Positions 1 through 8,507 of a stretch of DNA of 28,861 nt are shown here, in pieces; within the stretch, counting starts at the first letter, position 1, and every line of letters begins with the position of its first letter. Below the pieces are notes generated by a model. The model was not told the DNA's origin. It saw nothing but the letters and a program-made list of their open reading frames with translations, and made no database searches. Where the stretch lies: the NCBI GenBank assembly GCA_001970955.1, contig MPUH01000937.1, forward strand, positions 1 through 28,861, written 5' to 3'. Position numbers and translations under genes: made by a program. Source of the stretch: Stentor coeruleus (Eukaryota > Ciliophora > Heterotrichea > Heterotrichida > Stentoridae).

Positions 1-357
1 CCCTTTAGCTCATTTCTAAATCAAGAGTTAAGAGAAGGATAACCTTATATTTATGCATAACATCTTATTTATTATTTAAATTAAATAGATTGTATATTCT
101 ACTTCTCAATCCACTTTTTCATAATGCAAACTTGAAATTTTGTTTTTACCCAATACTAACTTTTAATGTTTTGATAATATAACTTTATGGTTTTAAGATT
201 AGCGAGTTTTATTTCAAATTCTCTATATCATGAAATAAAATTTCAAATTAAGCTGAGGAAATTATTTAAATTATAAGAATATTGCTATTCTCCCTAGCGT
301 ACTAATTTCTCTAAAATCTCAAGCTTTGATAGAAAATTCAAATAATTTTATAAAATA

Positions 358-640
358 ATAGTCCTTTTAACTATATGTTTTACAGAAAACATATCAAAAA
401 CTCTTATATAAATCTCTTGTTTTTCTAGTATTTGACTAGCTTTTATAGCTTAATGCAAAGTAACTCCTGCTCCTCCTACTCCTACTCCTACTCCTACAAC
501 TACTATTCTATCTTCATTACTTTCACGAACCACATAGCTTTTTACTTAAAATTCTTGTGTATTTGCATATATAATTAAAGTTGCTAGTTTTGATGATTGA
601 TCATTGATATATCTTAATAAACTTTTTAGTGTTTTTTTTC
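358..640 (-). pseudogene. Transketolase pseudogene (C-terminal fragment)
   Basis: Read on the minus strand, this stretch gives transketolase C-terminal motifs in order: KLATLIIYANTQEF, then a stop, then VKSYVVRESNEDRIVVVG, then GVTLH, a stop, AIKASQILEKQEIYIRV, and FDMFSVK. They match the eukaryotic transketolase order (IIY-N-EDFQV ... VIGAGVTLHEAL ... INIRV-D-F-IKP), so this is a relic of the pentose-phosphate enzyme. Two in-frame TAA stops are present (546-548 and 450-452); the first stands where the family has Gln. A hexanucleotide microsatellite inflates the GAGVT loop. Similarity continues weakly upstream to about 650 and fades below about 355; the N-terminal two thirds are not in the window. 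Family assignment is confident; the exact edges are not. Confidence 0.75.
464..498. repeat. TCCTAC-type microsatellite
   Basis: Imperfect runs of TCCTAC/TCCTCC units. On the minus strand they read as alternating Gly-Val codons inside the GAGVT loop of the transketolase relic, so the repeat probably expanded after the gene lost function. Confidence 0.8.
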
Positions 641-667
641 TTCAAAATTCTTCCGACTATAAACATA

Positions 668-919
668 TCACATGCTGCAGAAAGACCTTGACCAATTTGT
701 CATTGTTAGGATTTTTAGGTCATTAAGGAAGTAACGCATACCGGATAGATGGAAAAACAACACGGAAATTATCCTGGCGATTGATAAACAGGAGGTAGAA
801 TGAACTAAGTTTGAGGTAAAAGCCGTTTCAATTGAGTGGATTCTGAGTTTTTGCTTCGTGATTTTAATAAACTGGAAATTTGCTGAGGTCCTGAGAATAA
901 GCGACAGATTATTAAACAT
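668..919. other. Unassigned coding-like stretch, possibly a relic
   Basis: This segment looks less AT-rich than its flanks. The minus strand has an open frame of 83 residues. The plus strand, from the ATG at about 674, is also protein-like but has an in-frame TAA and an in-frame TGA. Neither reading matches a family I recognise, and the minus-strand reading does not continue the adjacent transketolase relic. It may be an unrelated degraded gene or chance. Confidence 0.2.
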
Positions 920-971
920 TATATAAAATGTTGATAATAGTTTAAATGATGTTATGGGTAGTAAAGTATAT

Positions 972-988
972 CGATTTAGNCGATTTAG
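972..988. other. Single N between 8-bp direct duplicates (assembly join)
   Basis: The N at 980 is flanked on both sides by CGATTTAG (972-979 and 981-988). The same arrangement occurs at two other Ns in this window. This suggests two contig ends placed side by side without merging their overlap. Confidence 0.7.
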
Positions 989-1387
989 TTTTTAGTGGGA
1001 TTGCATGAAATTTCAGCATGATTTTCAATAGTTTTTAATAAGATAAAGAGATTTGTGTAAGAAATTAATGATGTGAAGATAAGAGTTGCTAAGGATTGAA
1101 TTAGAATACTTTTTGATTGAAATAATGAATTGAATTATAAACATGTATCATATACAAAGCATGTCTTAAAATCCTCATCAAAAAATATATCCACAAATTT
1201 TACCACAGCCCGGTAATCAAACTTAAACCTCATCTTTTAAATCACAAAAACTAACACCTAAATAAAATCTTCCTTCAGCACAATTCCACATAATCTTCAA
1301 TCCTCCTACAGCCAAAAAAATACATTTTCTCCTATCTTTATACTTTTATATACTACCCAATCTATTTTTAAATAAATATAATTATTA
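989..1387. other. Intergenic, nothing recognised
   Basis: AT-rich sequence without a supported gene, between the unassigned stretch and the ankyrin/kinase pseudogene. Confidence 0.5.
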
Positions 1388-2392
1388 ATGGAGCTATATT
1401 TGCAAAAAGTCCTCCGATACAAGGTTTCACAAGAATCACCCTTACTAGCATGTAAAAAAGCCTTGACGAAGAAGAAACAAAATACTCTCTAAAAACAGAA
1501 TCAATAACTTTCAACGAATCCGTGATCAATGATTTTCATGATTCAAATAACAGACTCAATAAGCGAAGGCACTGAAACTATTTTATACAAAAAGTCCCTT
1601 TTTTATAATGTGTCCAAATCGCCACAATTAATCAGATATGACCCAAGCTTTTTTTACAGCAGTAAAGCAAAATAATTATGAAGCATTTAAAACTATGTTA
1701 GAAAAATTTGCTAATGGTAAACCACTTATTAATATAAATTATTTACTAGCTGATAATGAAGCTGCATTATATATTGTTGCAAGAAGGGTTTTTAAAAGTC
1801 TATGAAGCGATAATGGACTATGCTGACTTACCTCAAATAAATATTAGAAATGAAAGCATGCAAACCCCATTACATTTATCTTGTGAAAATAGTCATTTGA
1901 AAATCGCCCAGTCATTTTCAAGATCAGGAGCTGATCTGAATAGTATTGATAAAAATGGTAGTATACCTTTACATTTGGCCAGCAGAACTGGCCATAAAAT
2001 AATTTTATCATGGTTATTATCTAGAAGGCCTAGTAAAAGGACTATAACTTTGCCTGTGCCTAGTATAAGTGAGTGCTTAAATCATAAACTAAAAGAGTTA
2101 GAATTAATGATCTTGTAGAAGAAAAGTCTAAAAGTCAAATTTCATACGAAGATTTTATTGGGATTTCACAATTAGGTAAAGGGTCATTTGGTGAAGTATA
2201 CCTTGTAAACAAACAAGACTCATGGTTATTATATAAAATAAAAGTTTTAAGAAAGAAAAAGTTATCGCCCAAAATCTTATCCGCTATGTTTTAACAGAAA
2301 GAAATGTTTTAAGTTATATAATACATCCTTTTATAGTCTCATTGAATTTTGCATTTCAGACTTAAGATAAATATCTTGCATACTGTTTATAA
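1388..2392 (+). pseudogene. Ankyrin-repeat/AGC-kinase fusion pseudogene
   Basis: A broken gene legible across several frames. From about 1390 the translation runs IFAKSPPIQGFTRITLTSM, a TAA (1453-1455), then KSLDEEETKYSLKTESITF. After a frame change it continues SEGTETILYKKSLFYN to RYDPSFF and, after a slip in a T run near 1650, TAVKQNNYEAF. Another slip near 1787 leads into ankyrin repeats (TPLHLSCENSHLKIAQ and IPLHLASRTGH, 1860-2010). Near 2106 the frame changes again into an AGC-kinase start with glycine loop QLGKGSFGEVYLV and KVLRKKK. A further shift gives LTERNVLSYIIHPFIVSLNF and FQT, a stop, DKYLAYCL. The kinase ends there, before any HRD or DFG motif. At least four frameshifts and two stops make it non-functional. 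Confidence 0.8.
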
Positions 2393-2650
2393 TAATTAAT
2401 CAATCTGTACTGTTATTCATTTTTAGTTCTTTTATTTAATAAAATATCAAGTGATTTATGCTTTTTATATCACAGATTTGCATGCAGCATGAAAACAAGA
2501 TGTTACACTCTCATTGTGTTTTAAAAAAATATAAAAATTGCAATATTTAATCTCATCAAAAAACAAAAATCTATTTATCGTCTTAAAAATCTGCTTATCT
2601 AAAAACCAATAAAATCTTTAATACATATTCAAATCCTATTAGAATATAAA

Positions 2651-3493
2651 ATGTCAGAAACGGAGATCTTGTCAAAAATACTTAAGCCGGCTATTCTTCC
2701 AAAAGCCGAGTGTTGGCAAGCCTCTGCGAACTCCAACGAAAAAAAAGGCTTGAAAATAATAATTTCAATCTACAAGTACAAAGGTAAAAAAGTCTTTAAA
2801 ACTCAACCATCCAATGCACCACAAGCCATGACAGTCGAAGGCGAATTGAAAAAGCGCCAGTTTATCTCAACATATGGACAAGAGTTTTCAACAGGAGCAA
2901 GCAAAAGCTTAAAAAGTCCAAACATTTTCGACTATAAGCGTCTGGAAGACATGCCTTGCGCTGTAGTTCTAAACTCAGTCGCAATAATGTTTATTCAAAA
3001 CTGGCTTGATTTAAAAGATGACATTTATTATCAAGACCTCGTCCTTCAATGCTTAAGATCAATCCACGCAATAGTCAACTCATCAACCGGGCTTGTCTCA
3101 GAATCTCATAAAAACTATCAATGGAATGACCCATCAAAAAACTATAGCGTCCATAGAATAGATCAACAAGCATCAGGAATATTAGGTGTTCGTTCAGCAA
3201 GTGCAAATAAACCATGGCAACGACCACATACAACAGAACATATTGAAAAAGATATAAAAGCTGTGATGTTTACAAAAGAAGACTTAATGAAACAGAAACA
3301 AGCATTAATCAAAGGTAGTGGGATTATTGGGAAATGGATTGTAGCACCAACAAATCCTCATGTTTCAAACTATCAGGATACTTATGTGACGCATTTTAAC
3401 AAGTATCAAAAAAATCAACCACCAGATTTTAAGACATCGATTAGTGTTGGAAGATTATGTCCGAATATACCAAGACCTTATTCTATCAAGTAA
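2651..3493 (+). CDS. Conserved-looking protein of unknown function
   Basis: A 280-residue open frame ending in TAA; I do not recognise the family. There is no signal peptide or membrane segment. The central part (about 95-135) looks like a compact alpha-helical segment (VAIMFIQNWLDLKDD, then LVLQCLRSIHAIVNSS). The C-terminal third is rich in Pro, Asn, Tyr and His (APTNPHVSNYQDTYVTHF), a composition often seen in small microtubule-associated ciliary proteins. A ciliary role is only a guess. The ATG follows an AT-rich leader, and the coding strand is C-rich at the 5' end and G-rich towards the 3' end, as in neighbouring genes. The next gene, NTH1, starts within 14-44 nt of this stop. Confidence 0.75.
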   Translation: MSETEILSKILKPAILPKAECWQASANSNEKKGLKIIISIYKYKGKKVFKTQPSNAPQAMTVEGELKKRQFISTYGQEFSTGASKSLKSPNIFDYKRLEDMPCAVVLNSVAIMFIQNWLDLKDDIYYQDLVLQCLRSIHAIVNSSTGLVSESHKNYQWNDPSKNYSVHRIDQQASGILGVRSASANKPWQRPHTTEHIEKDIKAVMFTKEDLMKQKQALIKGSGIIGKWIVAPTNPHVSNYQDTYVTHFNKYQKNQPPDFKTSISVGRLCPNIPRPYSIK

Positions 3494-3507
3494 TCTAAAG
3501 AATAAAA

Positions 3508-4266
3508 ATGTTTGTTAGTAAGTTTATAACTGTCAATATGGTCAAAAAAATTATCAGAGGTCCTACTGGGAATAAGAAAGTTAAGGTACAATGGGAAGAG
3601 GCTTATAAGAAAATAGCGAAACTTAGGGATACATTTACTGCCCCGGTGGATATTGAAGGGGCTGCAACTTTGGGTGAGGATGAAGATCCGAAAGTGTTTA
3701 GATTTCAAACTTTGGTTGGGCTTATGCTGAGCTCACAAACTCGTGACCCAGTAACTGCGAAGAAAATGCGTTATCTTGTTGATAAAGGACTTACAATAGA
3801 ATCTGTTTTAGATAGGACGCAAGAACAACTTGCTGAGGATTTGTATGGGGTAAGTTTTCATAACAATAAAGCTAAGTATTTAAGGAAAACTGCACAAATA
3901 CTCAAAGATAAATTTGACGGGGATATTCCAAGTGATTATAAAATTGTGTCGAAATTACCAGGTGTTGGACCTAAAATGACACATTTGTTTCTTCAGATTT
4001 GCTATGATAAAGTTGAAGGTATTGCTGTTGATACTCATGTTCATAGAATAGCTAATCGATTAGGGTGGGTTAAGACAAAAACCCCAATACAAACTATGAA
4101 AGCTTTAGAAAAACTTTTGCCTAAAGAGAAATGGTCTGAGGTTAATGAAATACTTGTAGGATTTGGTCAGATAATTTGCAAACCTATAGGGCCACAATGT
4201 GAAAAGTGCTCGGCAAATGAACTTTGTCCAATAGGGAGAAAGAAAATAAAGCTTGATGATGAGTAA
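3508..4266 (+). CDS. NTH1: Endonuclease III homologue, base-excision repair DNA glycosylase/AP lyase
   Basis: A bifunctional glycosylase/AP lyase that removes oxidised pyrimidines and nicks the abasic site, acting in the nucleus and possibly mitochondria. The 252-residue protein has the family layout: a six-helix core starting FQTLVGLMLSSQTRDPVTA (66-84), the helix-hairpin-helix LPGVGPK with catalytic Lys156, IAVDTHVHRIANRLGW with catalytic Asp175, and the 4Fe-4S ligands C224-x6-C231-x2-C234-x5-C240. All key residues are present and the core aligns with human NTH1 without insertions. An alternative ATG at 3538 (residue 11, MVKKIIRG) may be the real start; it would widen the gap to the upstream stop from 14 to 44 nt. 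The N-terminal tail is much shorter than in the human protein. Confidence 0.95.
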   Translation: MFVSKFITVNMVKKIIRGPTGNKKVKVQWEEAYKKIAKLRDTFTAPVDIEGAATLGEDEDPKVFRFQTLVGLMLSSQTRDPVTAKKMRYLVDKGLTIESVLDRTQEQLAEDLYGVSFHNNKAKYLRKTAQILKDKFDGDIPSDYKIVSKLPGVGPKMTHLFLQICYDKVEGIAVDTHVHRIANRLGWVKTKTPIQTMKALEKLLPKEKWSEVNEILVGFGQIICKPIGPQCEKCSANELCPIGRKKIKLDDE

Positions 4267-4425
4267 TTTATTATGATATAATTAATAATGCATTATAGCT
4301 ATTATGCTTTAACATTAGCTTATTTTTTGCAAAGAGCTTCTCTCTGATAAAATTTCCAAAACCTAAATGAATTGTTACTATAAACTCCCTATACTATTAA
4401 AATAATCAAGCATATAATAATATCC

Positions 4426-5460
4426 ATGGCAAGTGTAATCATCCCAATTTCCAAAAAGTCAGCTCAAGAAGAATTAATTGAGATACTAGTGTCTCTAGAC
4501 GCCTCAATAAATTCTTCTTATGTGAAAAATGGGATAATTGCAGATAAAAGCAAATTCCTCGATGAAATAATTGCATGGCTGCCAATGATTCTCAACAGTC
4601 AAGCTCAAGAAATATTTGAGCGATTTACCTTAATAGGGTATATTTTTAACGATTTCGACGAGTTCCCTAAGCTCTTCAATGCTTTAGAATCCTTCCCTGA
4701 CTCTCTTAAAGCTTTATATTCCTTATCATTCCTTTACGGTGTAGTAAACTCCGGCTATAACAAATTTAGGATATTTAGAGCTATATATAAACAAGCAAGT
4801 AAAGACCCAAGCACATTAACTCTAATCCAACCCCACCTTCTCAAAATCGAAGACTTTATGAAATCTTGGACTGGAGTTCCTCTTCCTGAACTCACAGAAA
4901 TGGTCAGAGATTTACTTCATTTTTCAGTCCCCGAAAACACAAAATCACGACTTATCCTCAGACTTCTCCACGAAAGCCAGCTTGACCAAAATACAATAGA
5001 TAATCTTATTGGAAAATATCTAAGTACAACAACTGATTACGAATTAGAATTACTAACTGAACTTGAATCATATAAAAAATGTAGCCAATCTATAAGTAAG
5101 CTTATTGAACTTCTTATAAACTCAACAGCAATTGAAGTTATAAAATACGTAGAACAACATGAAGGTGAACTTACGGCAAAAGGTTACCAAAAAGATAAAA
5201 TTATTGAGATTTCTAGAGTAACTGGGTTAGTCAAGTTAACAAACAATACAAACCAAGTAACATTTGAGCAAGTCGCAGAAAGACTTAGTGTGAGTCAGGA
5301 TGATGTTGATTTCTGGGTAGTTCAAGCAGTGAGCAATGGGATGATCAAAGGAAAAATCGATGCTCTTCACAAGTTGGTTTTTATAGAACAAAATAAACTT
5401 GTCGCAGATAAAAAATCTGCTTTAGACCTTCTGAATAGGTTTGAGAAATCACTTAGCTAA
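4426..5460 (+). CDS. EIF3M: Translation initiation factor eIF3 subunit M (PCI domain)
   Basis: A structural subunit of the eIF3 complex that binds the 40S ribosome during initiation, in the cytoplasm. The 344-residue protein is helical throughout (PCI/HEAT-like). Its C-terminal PCI winged-helix part (about 245-325) contains the hallmark segment for eIF3m: TFEQVAERLSVSQDDVDFWV, then VQAVSNGMIKGKIDALHKLV, close to the family pattern in which the second recognition helix is followed by GKIDQ. The length is near the human protein (374 residues). The start ATG follows an AT-rich leader; no earlier in-frame ATG is plausible. It lies between NTH1 and the CFAP36-like gene on the same strand with short spacers (159 and 21 nt), so transcripts must have very short untranslated regions. 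CSN7 is the main alternative but fits less well. Confidence 0.85.
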   Translation: MASVIIPISKKSAQEELIEILVSLDASINSSYVKNGIIADKSKFLDEIIAWLPMILNSQAQEIFERFTLIGYIFNDFDEFPKLFNALESFPDSLKALYSLSFLYGVVNSGYNKFRIFRAIYKQASKDPSTLTLIQPHLLKIEDFMKSWTGVPLPELTEMVRDLLHFSVPENTKSRLILRLLHESQLDQNTIDNLIGKYLSTTTDYELELLTELESYKKCSQSISKLIELLINSTAIEVIKYVEQHEGELTAKGYQKDKIIEISRVTGLVKLTNNTNQVTFEQVAERLSVSQDDVDFWVVQAVSNGMIKGKIDALHKLVFIEQNKLVADKKSALDLLNRFEKSLS

Positions 5461-5481
5461 ATACTAGAAGAATATAGTTAA

Positions 5482-6945
5482 ATGGATAAAGGGTCAAATA
5501 TTGAATGGGTATATGATTACTTGGTACAATTCTTAAAAAGTCCTGGGTGGAGTTTGCCTATAATCCAGTTTATTGATGATAATTGCTCGCATTTCAATAA
5601 TGATGATGAGAATAAACTCATATATACAAGCCTTTTTGAAGTAAAAAACATATAGCAATTTCAGAAAATGATTGAAAATCTATTAGAAAATTTGCTTAAA
5701 GAACTAAATGTTAGTTCAGAATTGTTTATACATATTGTAGAAGTAGGCATGAAAAACCAAGATGATAGAAGGGTTTTTGAGCAAATAGTTGCTTGTGATA
5801 GTTTTATGAGCTTTAAGAAACTTATGACTAAAAGGAATACAGAAATTGAAGTTGAAGTAGTTAAATCTATGAAAAAAGAAGGTATTGCGACTGAAGAAGA
5901 TCTAGAATTAGCTTTAGAAAAACAGGAAATAGCAGAAGTTGGCTATGCTTTAGCTTTGTCTATTGCTTGGGAAGAGGAACAAAGGAGGAAAGCTCGAGAG
6001 GCTGAAGAGGAGTTGCAAAAAGCTATAAGAGAAAGTGAAGCTGAATATAAGGATAAGCTTAATAGAGAAAGAGCTGATGAAGAAACTAGAAGAAGAAAAA
6101 AACAAGAAGAAGATAGATTAGAACAAGAAAGATTAAAAAGAGAAGAAGAAGAAAGAAGGAGGAAACAAGCAGAAGATGAAAGACTTGCTAGAGAAAAAAA
6201 AGAACGGGATGAGGCTGAAAGGCTTAGAATGCTTAAAGAACAAGAATTAAGAGAATTAGAAGAAAAAAGAAGACGGGAAGAAAAAGAAAGAAGGGATAGA
6301 GAAGAAGCTGAGAGAAAAAGAAAAGAACAAGAAGATTTAGAAAGGGTAATGGAAGAAACTAGAAGGTTACAGAAACAAAGAGAAGAAGATGAGAGAAGAA
6401 GACAAGAGGAAATGAGATTAAGAATGGAAGAAATGCGTTTACAAAGGGAGAGGGAAATGGAAGAGGTTAGAAAAAGAGCAGAAGCTGAAGCTGAAAGATT
6501 AAGACTTGAGCTTGAAGCTATTAGTGGTGGAGCACAAGAAAGATCAGCAAAGCCTAGAATGAGTTTAATATCAATGCAAGCTATGCAACTTGATGTAAAT
6601 GTTCTTGATCTTAATAAAGGACATACTGATTTAACTAAAGAATTACAAGAAGCAGAGAATTTAAGAAGGATGACTCAGAATATTATGAAGAGACAAGGGG
6701 AAGGTGGAAGACGTGAGACTGTTGCTGAACGTGAGGAAAAACTTTTGAAACAGAGAGAATTGTTGTTGACTAAAAAGAAAATTGAAAGGGAACAAATGCT
6801 GAAGGATTTTAAAGATAGTGGTGGGATTGACTTTAGTCAGGAACCTGCGGATAATGCAAAAGATACTGGGGGATTCCCGAGAAAACGCAACTCTATACTT
6901 GATGCAAAAAGAACTTCTTATAGAAATAGAGAAAATTTTAGTTAG
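5482..6945 (+). CDS. CFAP36: CFAP36-like cilia protein (BART-like domain plus long charged helix), one 15-nt intron
   Basis: Exon 1 is 5482-5640 and exon 2 is 5656-6945, joined across a 15-nt intron, giving 482 residues. Exon 1 encodes VYDYLVQFLKSPGWSLPIIQ and DENKLIYTSLFE. Exon 2 continues QFQKMIENLLENLLKELNVS, completing the ARL2-binding-protein (BART)-like fold of CFAP36/CCDC104, a ciliary protein that binds ARL3-type GTPases. Without splicing the gene would stop at 5653-5655. Residues about 150-340 are an almost uninterrupted E/R/K helix, likely coiled coil or single alpha helix, much longer than in the 342-residue human protein. The C-terminal EKLLKQRELLLTKKKIEREQ matches the conserved CFAP36 tail. 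Splicing is inferred from homology and from intron size and borders. Confidence 0.85.
5641..5655 (+). other. 15-nt spliceosomal intron
   Basis: GTAAAAAACATATAG, phase 0, with the final TAG as an in-frame stop. Removing it restores continuous homology to the CFAP36 BART domain (YTSLFE joined to QFQKMIENLL). GT-AG borders and a length of 15 nt are the known heterotrich (Stentor) intron form. It is the only intron I could demonstrate in the window. Confidence 0.85.
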
Positions 6946-7286
6946 TCTAAGTATTAAAAAAACTTGAAGAAAAATATATGTTTTTGATGAAATTCATATA
7001 AAAATAAACACAACTAGATGATAATCGCAATAAATAATTATGACCTAAAAAAATCCTAATTAGACCTACAAATAATCAAATAAACTTAATTATCCTCTTC
7101 TCCTAAAAAATTATAATTTCTAACCCTATCTTAATTTCTTATAAACAAAAATCAACCTCAACTTCCATAATTAAAAAATATCTTAAAAGCTCAGTCAAAA
7201 GTTTTAACCCATTCACAACTTCTCTATTTTATTCTATAAACCTTTTTATCATTCCTATTCATACATCATCTAATTATCAATCTATT
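6946..7286. other. Convergent intergenic region
   Basis: Shared 3' flank of the CFAP36-like gene and the sestrin gene. It is AT-rich; from about 7030 on, C is far commoner than G on the plus strand, so the strand coding for sestrin is G-rich. No gene seen. Confidence 0.5.
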
Positions 7287-8507
7287 TTATCGATAAACAC
7301 TTCCTATTGCATAAAGCATATAAAGAAGTTCTGTTTCAAATCTTGCCTCACAAATTAAGATGTTTAAATGTATCATCTCATCATAAGTCAGATCAAGTTC
7401 AATATTTTCCCAATCTTGCTTTGTGACAGTCTCAGGGAAACAAGCTATTTTTTTAATGTATTTTTTGGTATTGATTTCCAAGAACTTGTTTATATCTGTA
7501 TAGTTATAATCATCATATTGAAGCCCATAAACTCTTTGGACATAATTCCAAATAGCTCTTCTTAATGGTCCTGTTTCTACTCCAGAATCCTGTCCAACAT
7601 AGTCATAAGTCATAACTGTAGCCAGTCTGATTCGGTTCCAAATACTTTCTGAGACTTCAGGGACCATTTTTTCTAAGACAAAATAAGCCTGATTGGTTAA
7701 ACTAAACTCTGAGCCATTGAAAGGTCGAGAAATTTCATCCATAGGGTAGTTTATGTAGCACAACGAGTCTCCAGCAATCCTTGAAAAATAAGCATTATCT
7801 TCATATCCATGAATATCATCCAAACTTTCAGCACTAATATCATCGTATTCCTGTTGCTCTACTAATCCTCTTAATTTATCTGCAATATTAGTCTTAATTC
7901 TTGTAGGCTTTACAACACAACATAAAGGCTCTCTAAAATTCACTAATGGAAGATCTTCTTCAGGTGCAACTCCTACTCCAAACACAAATCCAGATAAGCA
8001 ATGAAATTGACATAATTCAGTCAAAACTAAAACTAACTCATTAGGATTCCATTGAGTCAAAAGTTCTTTTACATCTTTTCCAGTAAATTCCCAAGGTCTA
8101 TGAGCTAATTTAGCATTAGCTTTCCCAAGAGATTTAAGTTTACTAGGCACATCATTAGAATTTTCAAACCAATCTCCTTCTAATGTCCTAGAAAAATGTT
8201 CTTCTAATCTCATAAGATATTCACATCGATGAGTTGCTGAAGCCATGTAAGCTATGTAGTATCTCCAAAGATGAGAGATGCTTAATTCACTATAGAAGAA
8301 CTTTTGCATCACTTCATAGTGCTTTTCCAGATATAAAGGGAAGTGCCCCATGATTCTTTCATAGTTGGTTACTCTGCCAATATTGCTTTGCATATCTTCA
8401 ATTACTTTTTCGTATACTTCTTGTTCTGTGGTATTCGGAAATCTAGTTTCTCCTTTAAGCGCTTTGATTTGTTCTTGCGGTATAAAGAAAGAGACCAAAT
8501 TACTCAT
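7287..8507 (-). CDS. SESN: Sestrin, stress-responsive regulator of TORC1
   Basis: Sestrins are cytosolic proteins that restrain TORC1, in animals through GATOR2, and carry an alkylhydroperoxidase-like N-terminal fold. The 406-residue protein aligns along the whole family: YYIAYMASATHRCEYLMRLE with the conserved Cys95 and Tyr97, LAHRPW (135-139), HCLSGFVFGVGV, then the C-terminal half LRRAIWNYVQRVYGLQYDDY (315-334) and LICEARFETELLYMLYAI. Residues matching the SESN2 leucine pocket include Thr300, Thr312, Arg316 and Glu387; the GATOR2-contacting DD pair is Asp332-Asp333. Two differences stand out: the position of the catalytic-relay His (Cys+7) is Glu102, and that of SESN2 Thr377 is Tyr303. It ends in TAA and is convergent with the CFAP36-like gene. 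SESN2 positions are recalled, not computed. Confidence 0.88.
   Translation of the reverse strand: MSNLVSFFIPQEQIKALKGETRFPNTTEQEVYEKVIEDMQSNIGRVTNYERIMGHFPLYLEKHYEVMQKFFYSELSISHLWRYYIAYMASATHRCEYLMRLEEHFSRTLEGDWFENSNDVPSKLKSLGKANAKLAHRPWEFTGKDVKELLTQWNPNELVLVLTELCQFHCLSGFVFGVGVAPEEDLPLVNFREPLCCVVKPTRIKTNIADKLRGLVEQQEYDDISAESLDDIHGYEDNAYFSRIAGDSLCYINYPMDEISRPFNGSEFSLTNQAYFVLEKMVPEVSESIWNRIRLATVMTYDYVGQDSGVETGPLRRAIWNYVQRVYGLQYDDYNYTDINKFLEINTKKYIKKIACFPETVTKQDWENIELDLTYDEMIHLNILICEARFETELLYMLYAIGSVYR

Noticed and set aside
1388..2392. The idea that TAA codes for Gln, because stops in the kinase and transketolase relics fall at probable Gln positions
   Set aside because: Intact genes use TAA as their terminal stop at the expected protein lengths (NTH1, eIF3m, NDR, sestrin). 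The relics also have frameshifts, so CAA to TAA decay is the simpler explanation.
5641..5655. Treating the in-frame TAG at 5653-5655 as a true stop, with the gene starting at 5668
   Set aside because: Homology to the CFAP36 BART domain runs across it, and a GT-AG 15-mer is exactly in place.
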